Assembly (NCBI GenBank): GCA_002298995.1
Contig: DBMO01000046.1
Location: 1 to 64,000, forward strand
Direction: 5' to 3'
DNA length: 64,000 nt
Source: Desulfarculales bacterium UBA696
Lineage (GTDB): Bacteria; Desulfobacterota; Syntrophobacteria; Syntrophobacterales; Syntrophobacteraceae
Shown here piece after piece: positions 15,531 to 24,979 of the stretch. The notes under the pieces were generated by a model. It saw only the letters and a program-made list of their open reading frames with translations, had not been told where the DNA came from and searched no databases. Position 1 is the first letter of the stretch. The number at the start of each line of letters is the position of its first letter. A program made the translations under genes and the position numbers.

Positions 15531-17615
15531 CTACTTCTGCTTCTCCCGCTCTTTCTTTATGACTTCCTCGGCAATGGCCTTGGGAACAGGGTTGTAGCGG
15601 GCGAATTCCATGGTGAATTCGGCTTTGCCCTGGGTTGCGGAGCGAAGGACAGTCGAGTAGCCAAACATCTCTGAGAGCGGGACTTCGGATTCGATGTTCG
15701 AGAAAACGCCGTCTTCAGAGGTGCTAAGGATTATTCCGCGTCTCTGGTTGAGGCTTGCCAGTACTGCTCCCTGGAATTCCGTTGGGGTTTCGACCACAAC
15801 GCGCATTAATGGTTCGAGCAAAACCGGTTGCGAGCGCTGGTAGGCTTCGCGGAAGGCCCCTATAGCGGCCTGCTGGAAAGCGATATCCGATGAGTCGACC
15901 GAATGGGACGCGCCATCGTTTATGGTAATCTTCACTCCAACCACGGGAAATCCGGCAAGCGCGCCCTTGGCGAGGCATGCGCGGAATCCTTTTTCGCACG
16001 ACGGGATGTACTCGGTTGGTATAGCTCCGCCGGTCACCTTGTTTACGAATTCGAACTCGCCTTCCGCCAGCGATTCCATGAACCCAGCCACTCGACCGAA
16101 TTGGCCCGAGCCGCCGGTCTGCTTTTTATGCGTGTAATTGAAATCGGAGTTGCGGGTTGGGGATTCGCGGTAGGCAACCCTTGGCATCCCGGTCTCGACG
16201 TCGGCGTTATATTCGCGGCGCATGCGCTCGACGTAGACATCAAGATGAAGCTCGCCCATGCCGCAGATTATCGTCTCCGAGGTCTCCTCGTCGAGGTAGA
16301 CCTTGAAGGTCGGGTCTTCTTTGGAAAAGCGCGTAAGGGCCTTGCTTAAGTTCATTTCGGCCTTTTTGTCCTTGGGCTTCACGGCGAGCGATATAACCGG
16401 TTCGGGAACGTGCATCGAGGTCATCGCATAGCGCACCCGCTCGTCGGTAAACGTGTCGCCGGAGGCGCAATCGATTCCGAACAGGGCAACGATATCTCCC
16501 GCGGCCGCGGATTCGATTTCTTCCATCTCGTCGGCGTGCATCCGAACGAGGCGTCCCACCTTTACACGCTTTCCAGTGCGGGTGTTCGAAATTGTGTCGC
16601 CGCGGTTTAGCGTCCCCTGGTAGAGGCGAACATATGTCAGCTGGCCGTAGCGGCCGACTTCGAGCTTGAAGGCCAGCATAACGAGCGGCAAGTCCGGAGA
16701 GCTGCCGAGTATGATGCGTTCTTCATCGCGGTCGAGATCCAGTGCCTCGTTCTTGATATTGAGAGGAGAAGGCAGGTATCTCAGAACGGCATCGAGGAGC
16801 GGCTGGACGCCTTTGTTCTTGTAGGCAGATCCTATAAGGACCGGGGTCAGCTGGAGTGAGAGAGTGCCTTTGCGGACCGCGTCGTAAATCATTTCTTCCG
16901 TTATGGTATCCTCGCCCAGGATGGCTTCGGTGAGATCGTCCGAGAAGAGCGAGATGGCATCAAGCATTTCTTCGCGTTTTTCGCCGGCAAGTTCCACAAA
17001 TTCCGCCGGTATTTCACTCTCGGTAATTACATCGCCGAAATCGCCGTCAAAGGTGATGGCCTTCATTGTGATCAAATCGATAATTCCATGGAAATTATTT
17101 TCAAGGCCCATCGGAATCTGGAGAAGAACCGGATTGTGGTTGAGCTTTTCCTTGAGCTGGCGCGCCACCCGCAGAGGGTCGGCGCCCGTCCTGTCGCACT
17201 TGTTGACAAATGCAATTCGAGGGACACCGTAGCGCACCATCTGACGATCGACGGTAACCGATTGGGACTGGACCCCGCCAACAGCGCATAAAACGAGCAC
17301 CGCGCCGTCCAACACACGCAAGGCGCGTTCGACCTCGATAGTGAAGTCGACGTGGCCAGGGGTGTCGATAATGTTTACCGGGTGACCGTCCCAGGTGCAA
17401 CAGGTAGCGGCCGACTGGATGGTGATTCCGCGCTCTTTTTCGAGTTCCATGAAGTCCATGGTGGCCCCGACGCCGTCTTTGCCCTTTACGTCATGGATGG
17501 CGTGAATGCGGTCAGTGTAGAACAGGATGCGTTCGGTAAGGGTTGTTTTTCCCGAATCGATGTGAGCGCTTATCCCGATGTTTCGAATTTTTTCTCGTGC
17601 GTCGCTGCTGGACAT
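15531..17615 (-). CDS. fusA: Translation elongation factor G
   Basis: A 694-residue GTPase that drives ribosomal translocation. The start at 17613-17615 ([12 protein letters not shown]) is chosen because GGAGC lies seven bases upstream and the length equals that of other EF-Gs. An ATG 93 bases further up would add 31 residues unlike the family. Motifs: AHIDSGKT (residues 17-24, G1), RGITIQSAA (G2), DTPGHVDF (G3), NKCD (G4), then domain II, the domain [17 protein letters not shown] motif, and domain IV/V ending in a Lys-rich tail. [18 protein letters not shown] is typical of the mitochondrial/spirochaete-like EF-G branch (spdEFG); bulk bacterial EF-Gs have AHIDAGKTT. The usual rps12-rps7-tuf neighbours are missing, so a second EF-G elsewhere is likely. 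Confidence 0.93.
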   Translation of the reverse strand: MSSSDAREKIRNIGISAHIDSGKTTLTERILFYTDRIHAIHDVKGKDGVGATMDFMELEKERGITIQSAATCCTWDGHPVNIIDTPGHVDFTIEVERALRVLDGAVLVLCAVGGVQSQSVTVDRQMVRYGVPRIAFVNKCDRTGADPLRVARQLKEKLNHNPVLLQIPMGLENNFHGIIDLITMKAITFDGDFGDVITESEIPAEFVELAGEKREEMLDAISLFSDDLTEAILGEDTITEEMIYDAVRKGTLSLQLTPVLIGSAYKNKGVQPLLDAVLRYLPSPLNIKNEALDLDRDEERIILGSSPDLPLVMLAFKLEVGRYGQLTYVRLYQGTLNRGDTISNTRTGKRVKVGRLVRMHADEMEEIESAAAGDIVALFGIDCASGDTFTDERVRYAMTSMHVPEPVISLAVKPKDKKAEMNLSKALTRFSKEDPTFKVYLDEETSETIICGMGELHLDVYVERMRREYNADVETGMPRVAYRESPTRNSDFNYTHKKQTGGSGQFGRVAGFMESLAEGEFEFVNKVTGGAIPTEYIPSCEKGFRACLAKGALAGFPVVGVKITINDGASHSVDSSDIAFQQAAIGAFREAYQRSQPVLLEPLMRVVVETPTEFQGAVLASLNQRRGIILSTSEDGVFSNIESEVPLSEMFGYSTVLRSATQGKAEFTMEFARYNPVPKAIAEEVIKKEREKQK

Positions 17616-18165
17616 GCTTTGCTCCAGGCGCTTGCCGTTGCGCCGTGCTTTTTCGTCTTTTACCAATATAAGGGGTGTACTGGGGCTCCTTGCCTCAGGT
17701 GTAGCCATTGTGGTTCTTTCCGCTGCTTCTTTCAATCCTATACACCAGTTCTGTCTATGAGCATATCGGGGTTGCACTCGGCTGGACCCCAACCTGAATA
17801 AGCTTCCGCTGACTCATTTAAATGAAATCACCACGACCATTTAGCGGAGCGGCATTACGCCGGGAGAGCGGCTTCCAGCCATTGCTTCTCAGCACCCGGC
17901 TCACACTTCGCGGCTGAAATCCACTCCAACGAACCTGTATTGCAGGCGGTATTTTGTGCTACCACGGTAACCTGGAAGGCTGGACGGCCGGCGGGTTTAC
18001 CCGAACACAGAATTTCGCGGAGCGGGCTTTTGCATTTCGGCCCGCGTTGGTAAAAAAGAACGGGCACTTTTTACAGTGCCCGCATCTAAAGTCCCTATCT
18101 ATAACCCAATTCCAAGAAAATGAAAAGAGAAATCTGGGCTAATCGCGTTTTGAATTATCTACGAG
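17616..18165. other. Intergenic region with one terminator
   Basis: No gene supported. An intrinsic terminator for the minus-strand mepA-like gene lies at 18052-18082. The right-hand part before fusA must hold its promoter, but none was recognised. Confidence 0.4.
18052..18082 (-). terminator. Intrinsic terminator of the mepA-like gene
   Basis: A perfect 8-bp stem (18061-18068 with 18075-18082), followed on the minus strand by a T-run (18052-18057). It lies 84 bases past the stop codon. Confidence 0.75.
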
Positions 18166-20070
18166 CTACCTCGCCCTGTTTTGGGCAAGCATGCCGGGTG
18201 CGCTCTTTTGCTTCGCGCCGGCAGTCTCGCCTCTTTTGACAGGCTTACCTGATTTGGCTTCGACCGCTTTTTTCGAAACGTTTTTCTTTGCGGCAGCCGG
18301 AACTTTTACAGTGCTTTTCGAGGCGCTCGCAGCCTTTCCACTCGGTTTGGAAGCCGACTTGGCGACAGCGGCAGTCTTAGCTGACTTAGACTTGGTCACC
18401 GTCTTTGCGGATTTTGCCTCGGAAGCCTTCTCCACCTTCGGAACAGCCTTCACCGGGGCCTTTGCATCCTGAGCACCCTCTACCTGGCGTGAAGGACTTC
18501 CCTTCACGGCGGGTCCCTTGCCGGCGGGATAGTTGATCGGGCAGGCAGCGGGCCCCAAGGCAGGTCTCACGCGCAGATTGGCCTGGGTCAACTTTATTTT
18601 CTGTCCCGGCTTTAGGCCGGCGTTTCTTCTCAGACTGTTAAGCTGGCACAGAACATCGATTGATATTCCGGATTTTCTGGAAATTCTTTGCAGGGTGTCG
18701 CCCCTGCCAACCGTGTAAAATGCGGCCGTTCCGTTGGGTTTCTTGGGATCGGAAGTAAAGCATATAGGCGAGGATGAGGAAGCCTTTTTAGGCGCATCGG
18801 TTGCCGTTTGCCCGGAATCGGCAACTACCATTCTCGTTCCGGTCTTAAGCGAGCGGCCGGGAACGAGTTTCGTTGTCTTGCTGATCCCATTGAGTTTGCA
18901 TATAAGATTGACATCCGCCTTGCTGCGCTTTGCTATAACTGCCAGAGTGTCGCCCCTGCGAACCTTGTAGACCAGGGACTGCGCACTCCTCCGGGGAGCG
19001 GCAGGTTCAGCCGGCTCAACTGTTTCCTCTTCAAATTTCTGCTCCTCGTCACTGCCGGCGGCATCGGCCATCTTCACAGGCTCGGATGATTCGGTCTGCA
19101 CGGAAGCCACCCTGATTCTTGGCGCCTCGGCTATGTAGCCGGGCTGTATGGACCTAGCGAGAAGAACCGGCTCGCTCTCGAAGCTCCTCTTGTAAAACAC
19201 CAGGCAGCTTCCGGGTACCGGGAGGGCGTTGGGGCTAAGCCGATTCCAGCGGCAAAGGTCGCGCTTGGTTGCTCCAAAGCTTTGTGCGATGGCATCCAGG
19301 TTCGACTCCGAACCGTTCACATAGTAGTTGACCTTCGTCGGCATGTACGACTGCTGAGCGATGTCGACCACCTGCGACTTCTCTGTCTCCCCATCCCCGA
19401 TATGCGCGGCAAGCGTCGACCACGGGGTAAAGAAGCGGACGTGCATGTGGTCGTAATGGTTTCTCACGTGCTGGATAAGAGACCCCCTGACGTTTCCGAA
19501 GACGCGGTCAAGGTAGGACTGGTCATAGCCGCGGGTCACGGCGTATTCGTACAGGACCTTCTGGAGCCGGCGGTCCAGAAAGATATACTGGACTCGCTGG
19601 GAACGGATTATGTTTTCGATGAGACACCATGTTTTCGGCGCATCGAGGTTGTCCTCGTTCATGGCGACAAAGGTTTCCATGGGGACGTTGCCCTTACGAT
19701 ACATTCCTATATCGACGTCCCGGCCGTTCTGGTGGGACCTGTGATGAATGGCCGAGCCCCCACCGGAGATTGAAAAATCACCCAGAAACACGTCACATGT
19801 ATCCGGAAACTCGGTGCGCACGGCTTCGATTGCATCGAGCAGAGCGCCGACCACTTCCGGCGTTGTGTAGCTCCTGTTTTCATCGCGAAGGTGATATCCG
19901 GGAAATTGATTCGGAAAAATTACGCCGTTTTCGATGCGCCCGTGATACGGCGCGCCGTAGGATGCGGTAAGTGCTTGAGATTGTTGCACATAGGTTACTG
20001 CGGAAACGATGACTGCCGTCGAGACTACCAAGGCATAGTTTAATGCCCTCGCGGAGTAGTACCTCCCCAT
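18166..20070 (-). CDS. MepA-type murein endopeptidase with LysM domains
   Basis: A 634-residue secreted protein. GGAGGGGGG precedes the ATG, and residues 10-33 are the signal segment. Residues about 40-240 form a peptidase M74 domain: HHRSHQNGRDVDIG (His110, His113, Asp118/Asp120) and NHYDHMHVRFF supply the zinc ligands, as in MepA, which cuts D-Ala-mDAP cross-links. Three LysM peptidoglycan-binding modules follow, at about 255-300 (degenerate), 365-412 (VYKVRRGDTLAVIAK) and 440-490 (FYTVGRGDTLQRISR). The last 120 residues are a low-complexity Lys/Ala/Ser-rich tail. E. coli MepA has no LysM domains, so this is a larger architecture. It is followed by its own terminator. Confidence 0.85.
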   Translation of the reverse strand: MGRYYSARALNYALVVSTAVIVSAVTYVQQSQALTASYGAPYHGRIENGVIFPNQFPGYHLRDENRSYTTPEVVGALLDAIEAVRTEFPDTCDVFLGDFSISGGGSAIHHRSHQNGRDVDIGMYRKGNVPMETFVAMNEDNLDAPKTWCLIENIIRSQRVQYIFLDRRLQKVLYEYAVTRGYDQSYLDRVFGNVRGSLIQHVRNHYDHMHVRFFTPWSTLAAHIGDGETEKSQVVDIAQQSYMPTKVNYYVNGSESNLDAIAQSFGATKRDLCRWNRLSPNALPVPGSCLVFYKRSFESEPVLLARSIQPGYIAEAPRIRVASVQTESSEPVKMADAAGSDEEQKFEEETVEPAEPAAPRRSAQSLVYKVRRGDTLAVIAKRSKADVNLICKLNGISKTTKLVPGRSLKTGTRMVVADSGQTATDAPKKASSSSPICFTSDPKKPNGTAAFYTVGRGDTLQRISRKSGISIDVLCQLNSLRRNAGLKPGQKIKLTQANLRVRPALGPAACPINYPAGKGPAVKGSPSRQVEGAQDAKAPVKAVPKVEKASEAKSAKTVTKSKSAKTAAVAKSASKPSGKAASASKSTVKVPAAAKKNVSKKAVEAKSGKPVKRGETAGAKQKSAPGMLAQNRAR

Positions 20071-20476
20071 AAACCCCCCCTCCAGATGTTACCTCAAAGA
20101 GTTCCCCCCTCAGCCACAACGGCTAAACCAAACTCTTCTAGGAGATGGGCTTTACTACCAAAGAAGATATCGCGGTGTCAAACACTTTTTCAATTCATTT
20201 ACGGTTTCAGCTCATCGACTAGCGCAACATACCGATATTACATAGGAATTGGGTTGAACTACAAATTATGAAACAGTTATTGGCGAGGCATAGGAAAATG
20301 CAAGTGATTCTAGCAAGATAAACGGCGCCTAAACCATTTCCAATACACAACTGCGATTTTAATATCATTTCAAACAATAATGTATAATGGATGCAGGAAA
20401 ACTTATCGAGGTGGAGATAAGAGGCGAATATATTATAGGTTTATTGGATGAAAACAAAATTGCACCGTGAACCGTT
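20071..20476. other. Intergenic region without visible features
   Basis: AT-rich, no gene, no clear hairpin. It lies between two minus-strand cell-wall genes and should contain the promoter of the mepA-like gene. Confidence 0.35.
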
Positions 20477-22267
20477 TTACGTTTTCCGGTTCCCTTCCTC
20501 TTTCAGAATTCCGTAGGGGTCGCCCAAAAACAGCGCCCGCCCATTGTCGTTTGTAGAGACCGGAACATATTCGATCAGGATGGGGATTGGTTGCGCCAGC
20601 TTGACAAAAGTCTGCTTATCGCCCTTGAGGATCGTTTCCACTTTCTGGGCGTATGGATTGTTGTCCTCGCTGAGAAGGAATTCAGCGAGCTTGAGCGCCT
20701 TGTCAACCCTGATGCACCCGTGCGAGAAGTCCCTTCGCGCCCTCTCGAAAAGGCTTTTTTTCGGGGTGTCATGGAGATAGACGGCGTAGACGTTGGGGAA
20801 TTCGAATTTAACGCGCCCAAGCGCGTTTCCGGGGCCGGGCCGCTGAAACATGCGGTTCTGTCCCCACGTCACATACCCATGTTTGGCAAACCACTCAGGG
20901 TCGGATTTTGCTTCGGAGTTGAGTTCGAGCTGGATACGGTCCGAGACATACCAGCGCGGATTGAGGATGACCTGCTCGATTGTGCTGACCAGGGTCGGAG
21001 TTTGATTTTCACCGATCATCCTGCCCCTGAATTTCACCTTCTTCCCGGAAGCTCTGCCCACCACCACCCGGTGTGTGGCCTCGATCTTTCCATCCCTATA
21101 GTATTCGAGCTGGAACTGCGGGATATTGATCCGTATATACCGGCTGAGCTTACGGGCCTGACTGTGCCGAGTGTAATTCAGGGCATAGGCGATCATGTCC
21201 ACTTTTTCTCGGAAAGGGACATTGAGCCACTCCCGCGTGCGCTGGCCCACCACCCCGTCCGGGTCAACGAGGTGCATGGACTGGAATTCCCTCACGGCCC
21301 GCTGTGTCTCGGCGTCATAGAACCCTGTGACGGAGCCGGAATATAGACCCTCTTGCTGAAGCCTTTTCTGGAGTTCGCGCACGTGGTTGCCGGATTCTCC
21401 GGGACGAAGGGAGGCTGAAGCGCTAAAGGATTGCTGGTGCGTGCCGGCGGCAAGTTCCCTGTACCGCGCATAAGCTGCAACAAGGGTCCGGTAATGCTGG
21501 GGTTGCGGCTCCAGGTCCTTTAGAATCTGAGCCATCGGAACCATGCCGGAAAGGGCCTGCGACTGCTCTTCGCCTGAAAATGGGTTCATCTCATTGGCAA
21601 AGCGGGAGAAGGCAGCTGCGAGGGCAATATCAAGTTCGGCTGAAGCCCTGAAGGCATCCCGATAGAGCCGTAGTTGGTCTGGGATCGAGACCTGCGTTTG
21701 CGCGGGAGCAGGCGAAGCTTCCCCCGGATTTGCCGTCTGCCGAGAAGAGGCAGCCTGAGAAGGCATGGAGAGCAAGGCGTCCGCGGCGGCCTCGCTCACG
21801 TCCAGCCGCAGGGCCTGCAAAGCGGCCCTCGCCCGGTCGAGTTTCTCGAATGCAGCGCGGAGCTGATCGAGCTTGTAGGGAGCTGGATCGATCGCCTCAT
21901 CCCCGAGAGAATGCAACCGTGCGCTGACAAGCCTTCCCGACTCATTTATCTCGAAGCGCGAATCAACAAAGAAAGGTTTCCAGCCGCTGAGCTGATAACC
22001 CAGTCTCACAGGGTCGGGACGCGGAGGTCCTACCGGGGCATCGTAGGGCAGGATTTCCCATATCTGCTCTTTCCACTGCTCTGAAGAAGCCTTCGAGGGC
22101 TTCGCAGCCGGCTGTTTTTCCGCCTGGGCGGCGGGCATAAGATTTTGGTTGGATGCTCTTTCACCAACTTCGGCTGACGTCGAACCGTGAAGCAGTACGG
22201 ATACGAAAACAAAGGCCGAGGCAACAAAGAGAACCTGCTTAATTGGGAGTAGCTTTCCGATTATCAT
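20477..22267 (-). CDS. L,D-transpeptidase of the YcbB/LdtD type
   Basis: A 596-residue periplasmic enzyme that makes 3-3 peptidoglycan cross-links. Residues 1-32 are a signal peptide. A helical region follows, then a PG-binding-1 domain at about 287-350 (GNHVRELQKRLQQEGLY, FDAETQRAVREFQ-like). The YkuD catalytic domain spans about 378-545 with the SHGCIRV motif (catalytic Cys518, His516) and the preceding YAVYLHDTP. The start ATG overlaps the stop of the upstream gene by four bases (ATGA), so the two are translationally coupled. Confidence 0.88.
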   Translation of the reverse strand: MIIGKLLPIKQVLFVASAFVFVSVLLHGSTSAEVGERASNQNLMPAAQAEKQPAAKPSKASSEQWKEQIWEILPYDAPVGPPRPDPVRLGYQLSGWKPFFVDSRFEINESGRLVSARLHSLGDEAIDPAPYKLDQLRAAFEKLDRARAALQALRLDVSEAAADALLSMPSQAASSRQTANPGEASPAPAQTQVSIPDQLRLYRDAFRASAELDIALAAAFSRFANEMNPFSGEEQSQALSGMVPMAQILKDLEPQPQHYRTLVAAYARYRELAAGTHQQSFSASASLRPGESGNHVRELQKRLQQEGLYSGSVTGFYDAETQRAVREFQSMHLVDPDGVVGQRTREWLNVPFREKVDMIAYALNYTRHSQARKLSRYIRINIPQFQLEYYRDGKIEATHRVVVGRASGKKVKFRGRMIGENQTPTLVSTIEQVILNPRWYVSDRIQLELNSEAKSDPEWFAKHGYVTWGQNRMFQRPGPGNALGRVKFEFPNVYAVYLHDTPKKSLFERARRDFSHGCIRVDKALKLAEFLLSEDNNPYAQKVETILKGDKQTFVKLAQPIPILIEYVPVSTNDNGRALFLGDPYGILKEEGNRKT

Positions 22268-22533
22268 TTGTGCTTTTTTCCGAGTAGCGGGTCCTTGGCA
22301 TTGATTTCATTATAGAGCCGAATCTGTTCGCTAAAGCTCATTTTTTTCGAACAAATAGTCTGCGATTCCCTTTCCTTCCGGCAGGAACTGCACCGGGCAT
22401 CGCTGCAGATCTGGCAAAATCGGCAATCGGGACATGAATGCTTCCTGGGAAGCTCCCGCCCGGCATCTTTTCCCTCCGGACTTAAGTCGCCGCATCTTGG
22501 GAAATTTTTGTGCTCATTTTCCCCGTTTTCCAT
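22264..22533 (-). CDS. Small Cys-rich protein coupled to the L,D-transpeptidase
   Basis: An 89-residue protein starting at 22531-22533 behind AAGGAGCACCGGA; an upstream ATG lacks a site. The middle carries seven Cys in the pattern CPDC-RFCQIC-ARCSSC-C (about residues 34-61), suggesting a zinc or Fe-S site. The C-terminal MSFSEQIRLYNEIN is a helix. No signal peptide. It overlaps the next gene by four bases. The family is unnamed. Confidence 0.6.
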   Translation of the reverse strand: MENGENEHKNFPRCGDLSPEGKDAGRELPRKHSCPDCRFCQICSDARCSSCRKERESQTICSKKMSFSEQIRLYNEINAKDPLLGKKHK

Positions 22534-22736
22534 TCCGGTGCTCCTTGAGACCTGCTTGCCTTGGCGCGAAAGCGCCGCACGGGCCGCCAAACGCCCGAAT
22601 TCGAGCAGGTTTTAAACAGATTGTAAGGACATCGGAATGATTCGCCAACATCAATCGAAGGAAAAGCACTTCTCTATACAATAAATCCGTGCTATTTGCA
22701 AATCTTACCCCTAAACCTGCGAATTGAGAGGGAGTT

Positions 22737-23210
22737 TTGGACAGTGACAGCTTTTATATGGGCCTGGCGCTAGAGGAGGCACAGAGGGCATTGGAGGTCG
22801 AGGAGGTGCCCGTCGGGGCCGTACTGGTGGACTCGGCCGGGCAGGTCATTGCAAGGGCGCACAACCGACCGGTTTCGCAGAGCGATCCTACCGCACACGC
22901 CGAAATTCTCGCCCTCCGGGCGGCCTCCGCGCTGCTCCAGAACTACAGGTTGCCGGGGACCGTCCTCTACGTTACCCTGGAACCATGCGTGATGTGCCTG
23001 GGCGCTATGCTAAATGCAAGAATAAAAAGGCTCGTATTCGGCGCCGCGGATCCCAAATCGGGTTCGACCGGCAGTGTTGTTGATCTCACCAAGATATCAG
23101 CTTTCAATCACAGAATCGAGGTCCGCGGGGCCGTCCGGGCTGACGAATCCGCCCGGATGCTGAAAAGATTTTTCCGTGAGCGCCGCACCTGTAAGACTCA
23201 AGGTCTTTAG
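22737..23210 (+). CDS. tadA: tRNA adenosine(34) deaminase
   Basis: A 157-residue zinc deaminase that converts A34 to inosine in tRNA-Arg(ACG). HAE (His54, Glu56) and PCVMC (Cys84, Cys87) form the active site, with PVGAVLVD near 25 and the family's ARIKRLVFGAADPKSG block. The start is TTG 22737 after GAGAGGGAG; no ATG lies nearby upstream. Length matches the family. Monocistronic or followed by the methyltransferase 59 bases on. Confidence 0.93.
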   Translation: MDSDSFYMGLALEEAQRALEVEEVPVGAVLVDSAGQVIARAHNRPVSQSDPTAHAEILALRAASALLQNYRLPGTVLYVTLEPCVMCLGAMLNARIKRLVFGAADPKSGSTGSVVDLTKISAFNHRIEVRGAVRADESARMLKRFFRERRTCKTQGL

Positions 23211-23269
23211 GCCGGACCTGGAAAGCAATGAGGTGCAAACCGCCTCAAAGCGAGCGAGGAGAGTGGTTT

Positions 23270-23962
23270 ATGGAAGTGAACAGAGACCAATGGATGTCCT
23301 CGGGTATAGGCAATCTCGAGATTGTGGACCGGGCTGATTGGCTGATTGAAATAGATGGAGTGGCAGGCTACCTCCTTCTGGAAGATATTTTTACTCTGAT
23401 CGGTTTACTGGAAGGTATGCCGCCGAAGGCAAAAATACTGGAGGTCGGCAGTTTCATGGGGCTTTCCGCGTTGTTGTTCGCCAAAGCTTTTTATGCATCT
23501 CAAAATTACAGTGCCAAAATCTATTGTGTGGATATTTGGGGAGATTGGGACGTGCACTACGACCATCCGCTTATGAAAATCATTTCGGACGGGAGAATAT
23601 ACGAGAAATTTATGGATAATATCAGCAAGTCCGGTTTGGGAAATTTCATTTTCCCTATCCGAAAAGAGAGCGTTGAGGCATCTCGAGATTTTCCCGACCA
23701 GAATTTCGATATGATCTTCATAGATGGAGATCATACCGAAGAGGGTGCACTTCGCGACATCGAGGCATGGCACCCAAAGTTAAAGTCAGGCGGGCTCCTG
23801 ATTGGTCACGATTTTTTTCAGAACGGAGTTCAGATGGCTGTTCGAAGATACACAAAGGACAAGGACCTGGGCTGCATACTCTTTGGGGTGGGCTCCGTAT
23901 TTATGCTGGTCCCGAGAAAAAATGTTTTAAACGGCTTGAAATCCCTTTGTTCTCATCAGTAA
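23270..23962 (+). CDS. Class I SAM-dependent methyltransferase
   Basis: A 230-residue methyltransferase of the Methyltransf_24 type. The ATG at 23270 follows GAGGAGAG. SAM-binding motif I is ILEVGSFMGLSALLFA (about residues 63-78), followed by KIYCVDIWGDW, FIDGDHTEEGALRDIEAW and GGLLIGHDF. Such enzymes often modify sugars or small molecules carried by glycan clusters. No such cluster is here, so the substrate is unknown. Confidence 0.78.
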   Translation: MEVNRDQWMSSGIGNLEIVDRADWLIEIDGVAGYLLLEDIFTLIGLLEGMPPKAKILEVGSFMGLSALLFAKAFYASQNYSAKIYCVDIWGDWDVHYDHPLMKIISDGRIYEKFMDNISKSGLGNFIFPIRKESVEASRDFPDQNFDMIFIDGDHTEEGALRDIEAWHPKLKSGGLLIGHDFFQNGVQMAVRRYTKDKDLGCILFGVGSVFMLVPRKNVLNGLKSLCSHQ

Positions 23963-24214
23963 GAGTCTTAAATCCTTGGCGGCCTGCTCTGCTGAGAATG
24001 CTTTCTTCCTTGCCCCGGCCCCTCAATCTTCCCGTGGACCCCCTCCCGGGAACTCTTCATGTGAGTGCACTACCGCTATCCATCGAATGATCCGATTGGG
24101 CTGTTCGATTTAAATCGTTTGACTAGATATTATCCTGCCTGTATCCACTTTATTCGATGTCATCCCTTATGCTAACTATCCAGACGATTGACCATACAAT
24201 ATTGGAGGCAGCGA

Positions 24215-24958
24215 ATGGGTGCCGTTAAATTGACCTTCCTGGGTTGCGGAGATGCGTTTGGCAGTGGTGGGAGGTTTCAAAGCTGCATATTCGGAAAATC
24301 CGGAAACGCCAACTTTTTGATCGACTGCGGCGCATCATCGCTGATCGCCATCCGGCAAAATTCGATCATCCACGATGATATCGAGGCCATTTTGGTGACC
24401 AATTTTCACGGCGATCATTTCGGAGGTCTGCCTTACTTCCTCGTGGATGCCCAATTAAACAAAAAGAGGACCCGCGACCTTACTATCGCGGGACCACCCG
24501 GCCTGGGAAGAAAGTTGACCGAAGTAATGGAAGGGACTTTTCCCCGTTCTTCAGTCGTAAAGATGCGATTTGCTCTGAATATTGAAGAACTGCAGCCCGG
24601 AGCCGGCCTTTCCATCGGAAATCTGCGCGTAACGGCTTTCCCTGCGGCTCATCCTCCGCAAGATCCGCATATCCATTTAAGAATCGAGTGCGGAGGGAAG
24701 GTAATAGTCTATTCCGGCGACACCGAGTGGACAGAGGCGCTCGAAAGGATGTGCGCAGACGCCGACCTGTTCATCGCCGAGTCCTACTTCTTTGATAAGC
24801 AAATCAGGTATCACCTCGATTATGTGACACTATCGCAAAAGATAAGGAAGATCGGTGCAGATCGAGTCGTGGTAATGCACATGAGCGAAGAGATGTTGGC
24901 AAGGACAAGCAAATCGATATTTGAATGCGCCACCGATGGAATGTTGATCGAAATCTAA
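24215..24958 (+). CDS. MBL-fold metallohydrolase (RNase Z/PhnP-like)
   Basis: A 247-residue protein with the ATG at 24215 set by GGAGG six bases before; an in-frame ATG 27 bases earlier lacks a site. Fold marks: FLGCGDAFGSGG opening, NFLIDCGAS, then NFHGDHFGG (residues 63-71), AFPAAHPP, VYSGDTEWTE, ADLFIAESYF and VVMHMSEEM. The family motif is HxHxDH, but the first His is Asn63 here, so one zinc ligand is changed. It lies 21 bases ahead of the acyl-CoA dehydrogenase gene and is probably in its operon. Substrate unknown. Confidence 0.8.
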   Translation: MGAVKLTFLGCGDAFGSGGRFQSCIFGKSGNANFLIDCGASSLIAIRQNSIIHDDIEAILVTNFHGDHFGGLPYFLVDAQLNKKRTRDLTIAGPPGLGRKLTEVMEGTFPRSSVVKMRFALNIEELQPGAGLSIGNLRVTAFPAAHPPQDPHIHLRIECGGKVIVYSGDTEWTEALERMCADADLFIAESYFFDKQIRYHLDYVTLSQKIRKIGADRVVVMHMSEEMLARTSKSIFECATDGMLIEI

Positions 24959-24979
24959 AAATAGAGAGGAGAAGATTAC

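Noticed and set aside
17616..17792. Longer EF-G N-terminus (59 extra residues)
   Set aside because: The extra part does not resemble EF-G and a ribosome site supports the start at 17615.
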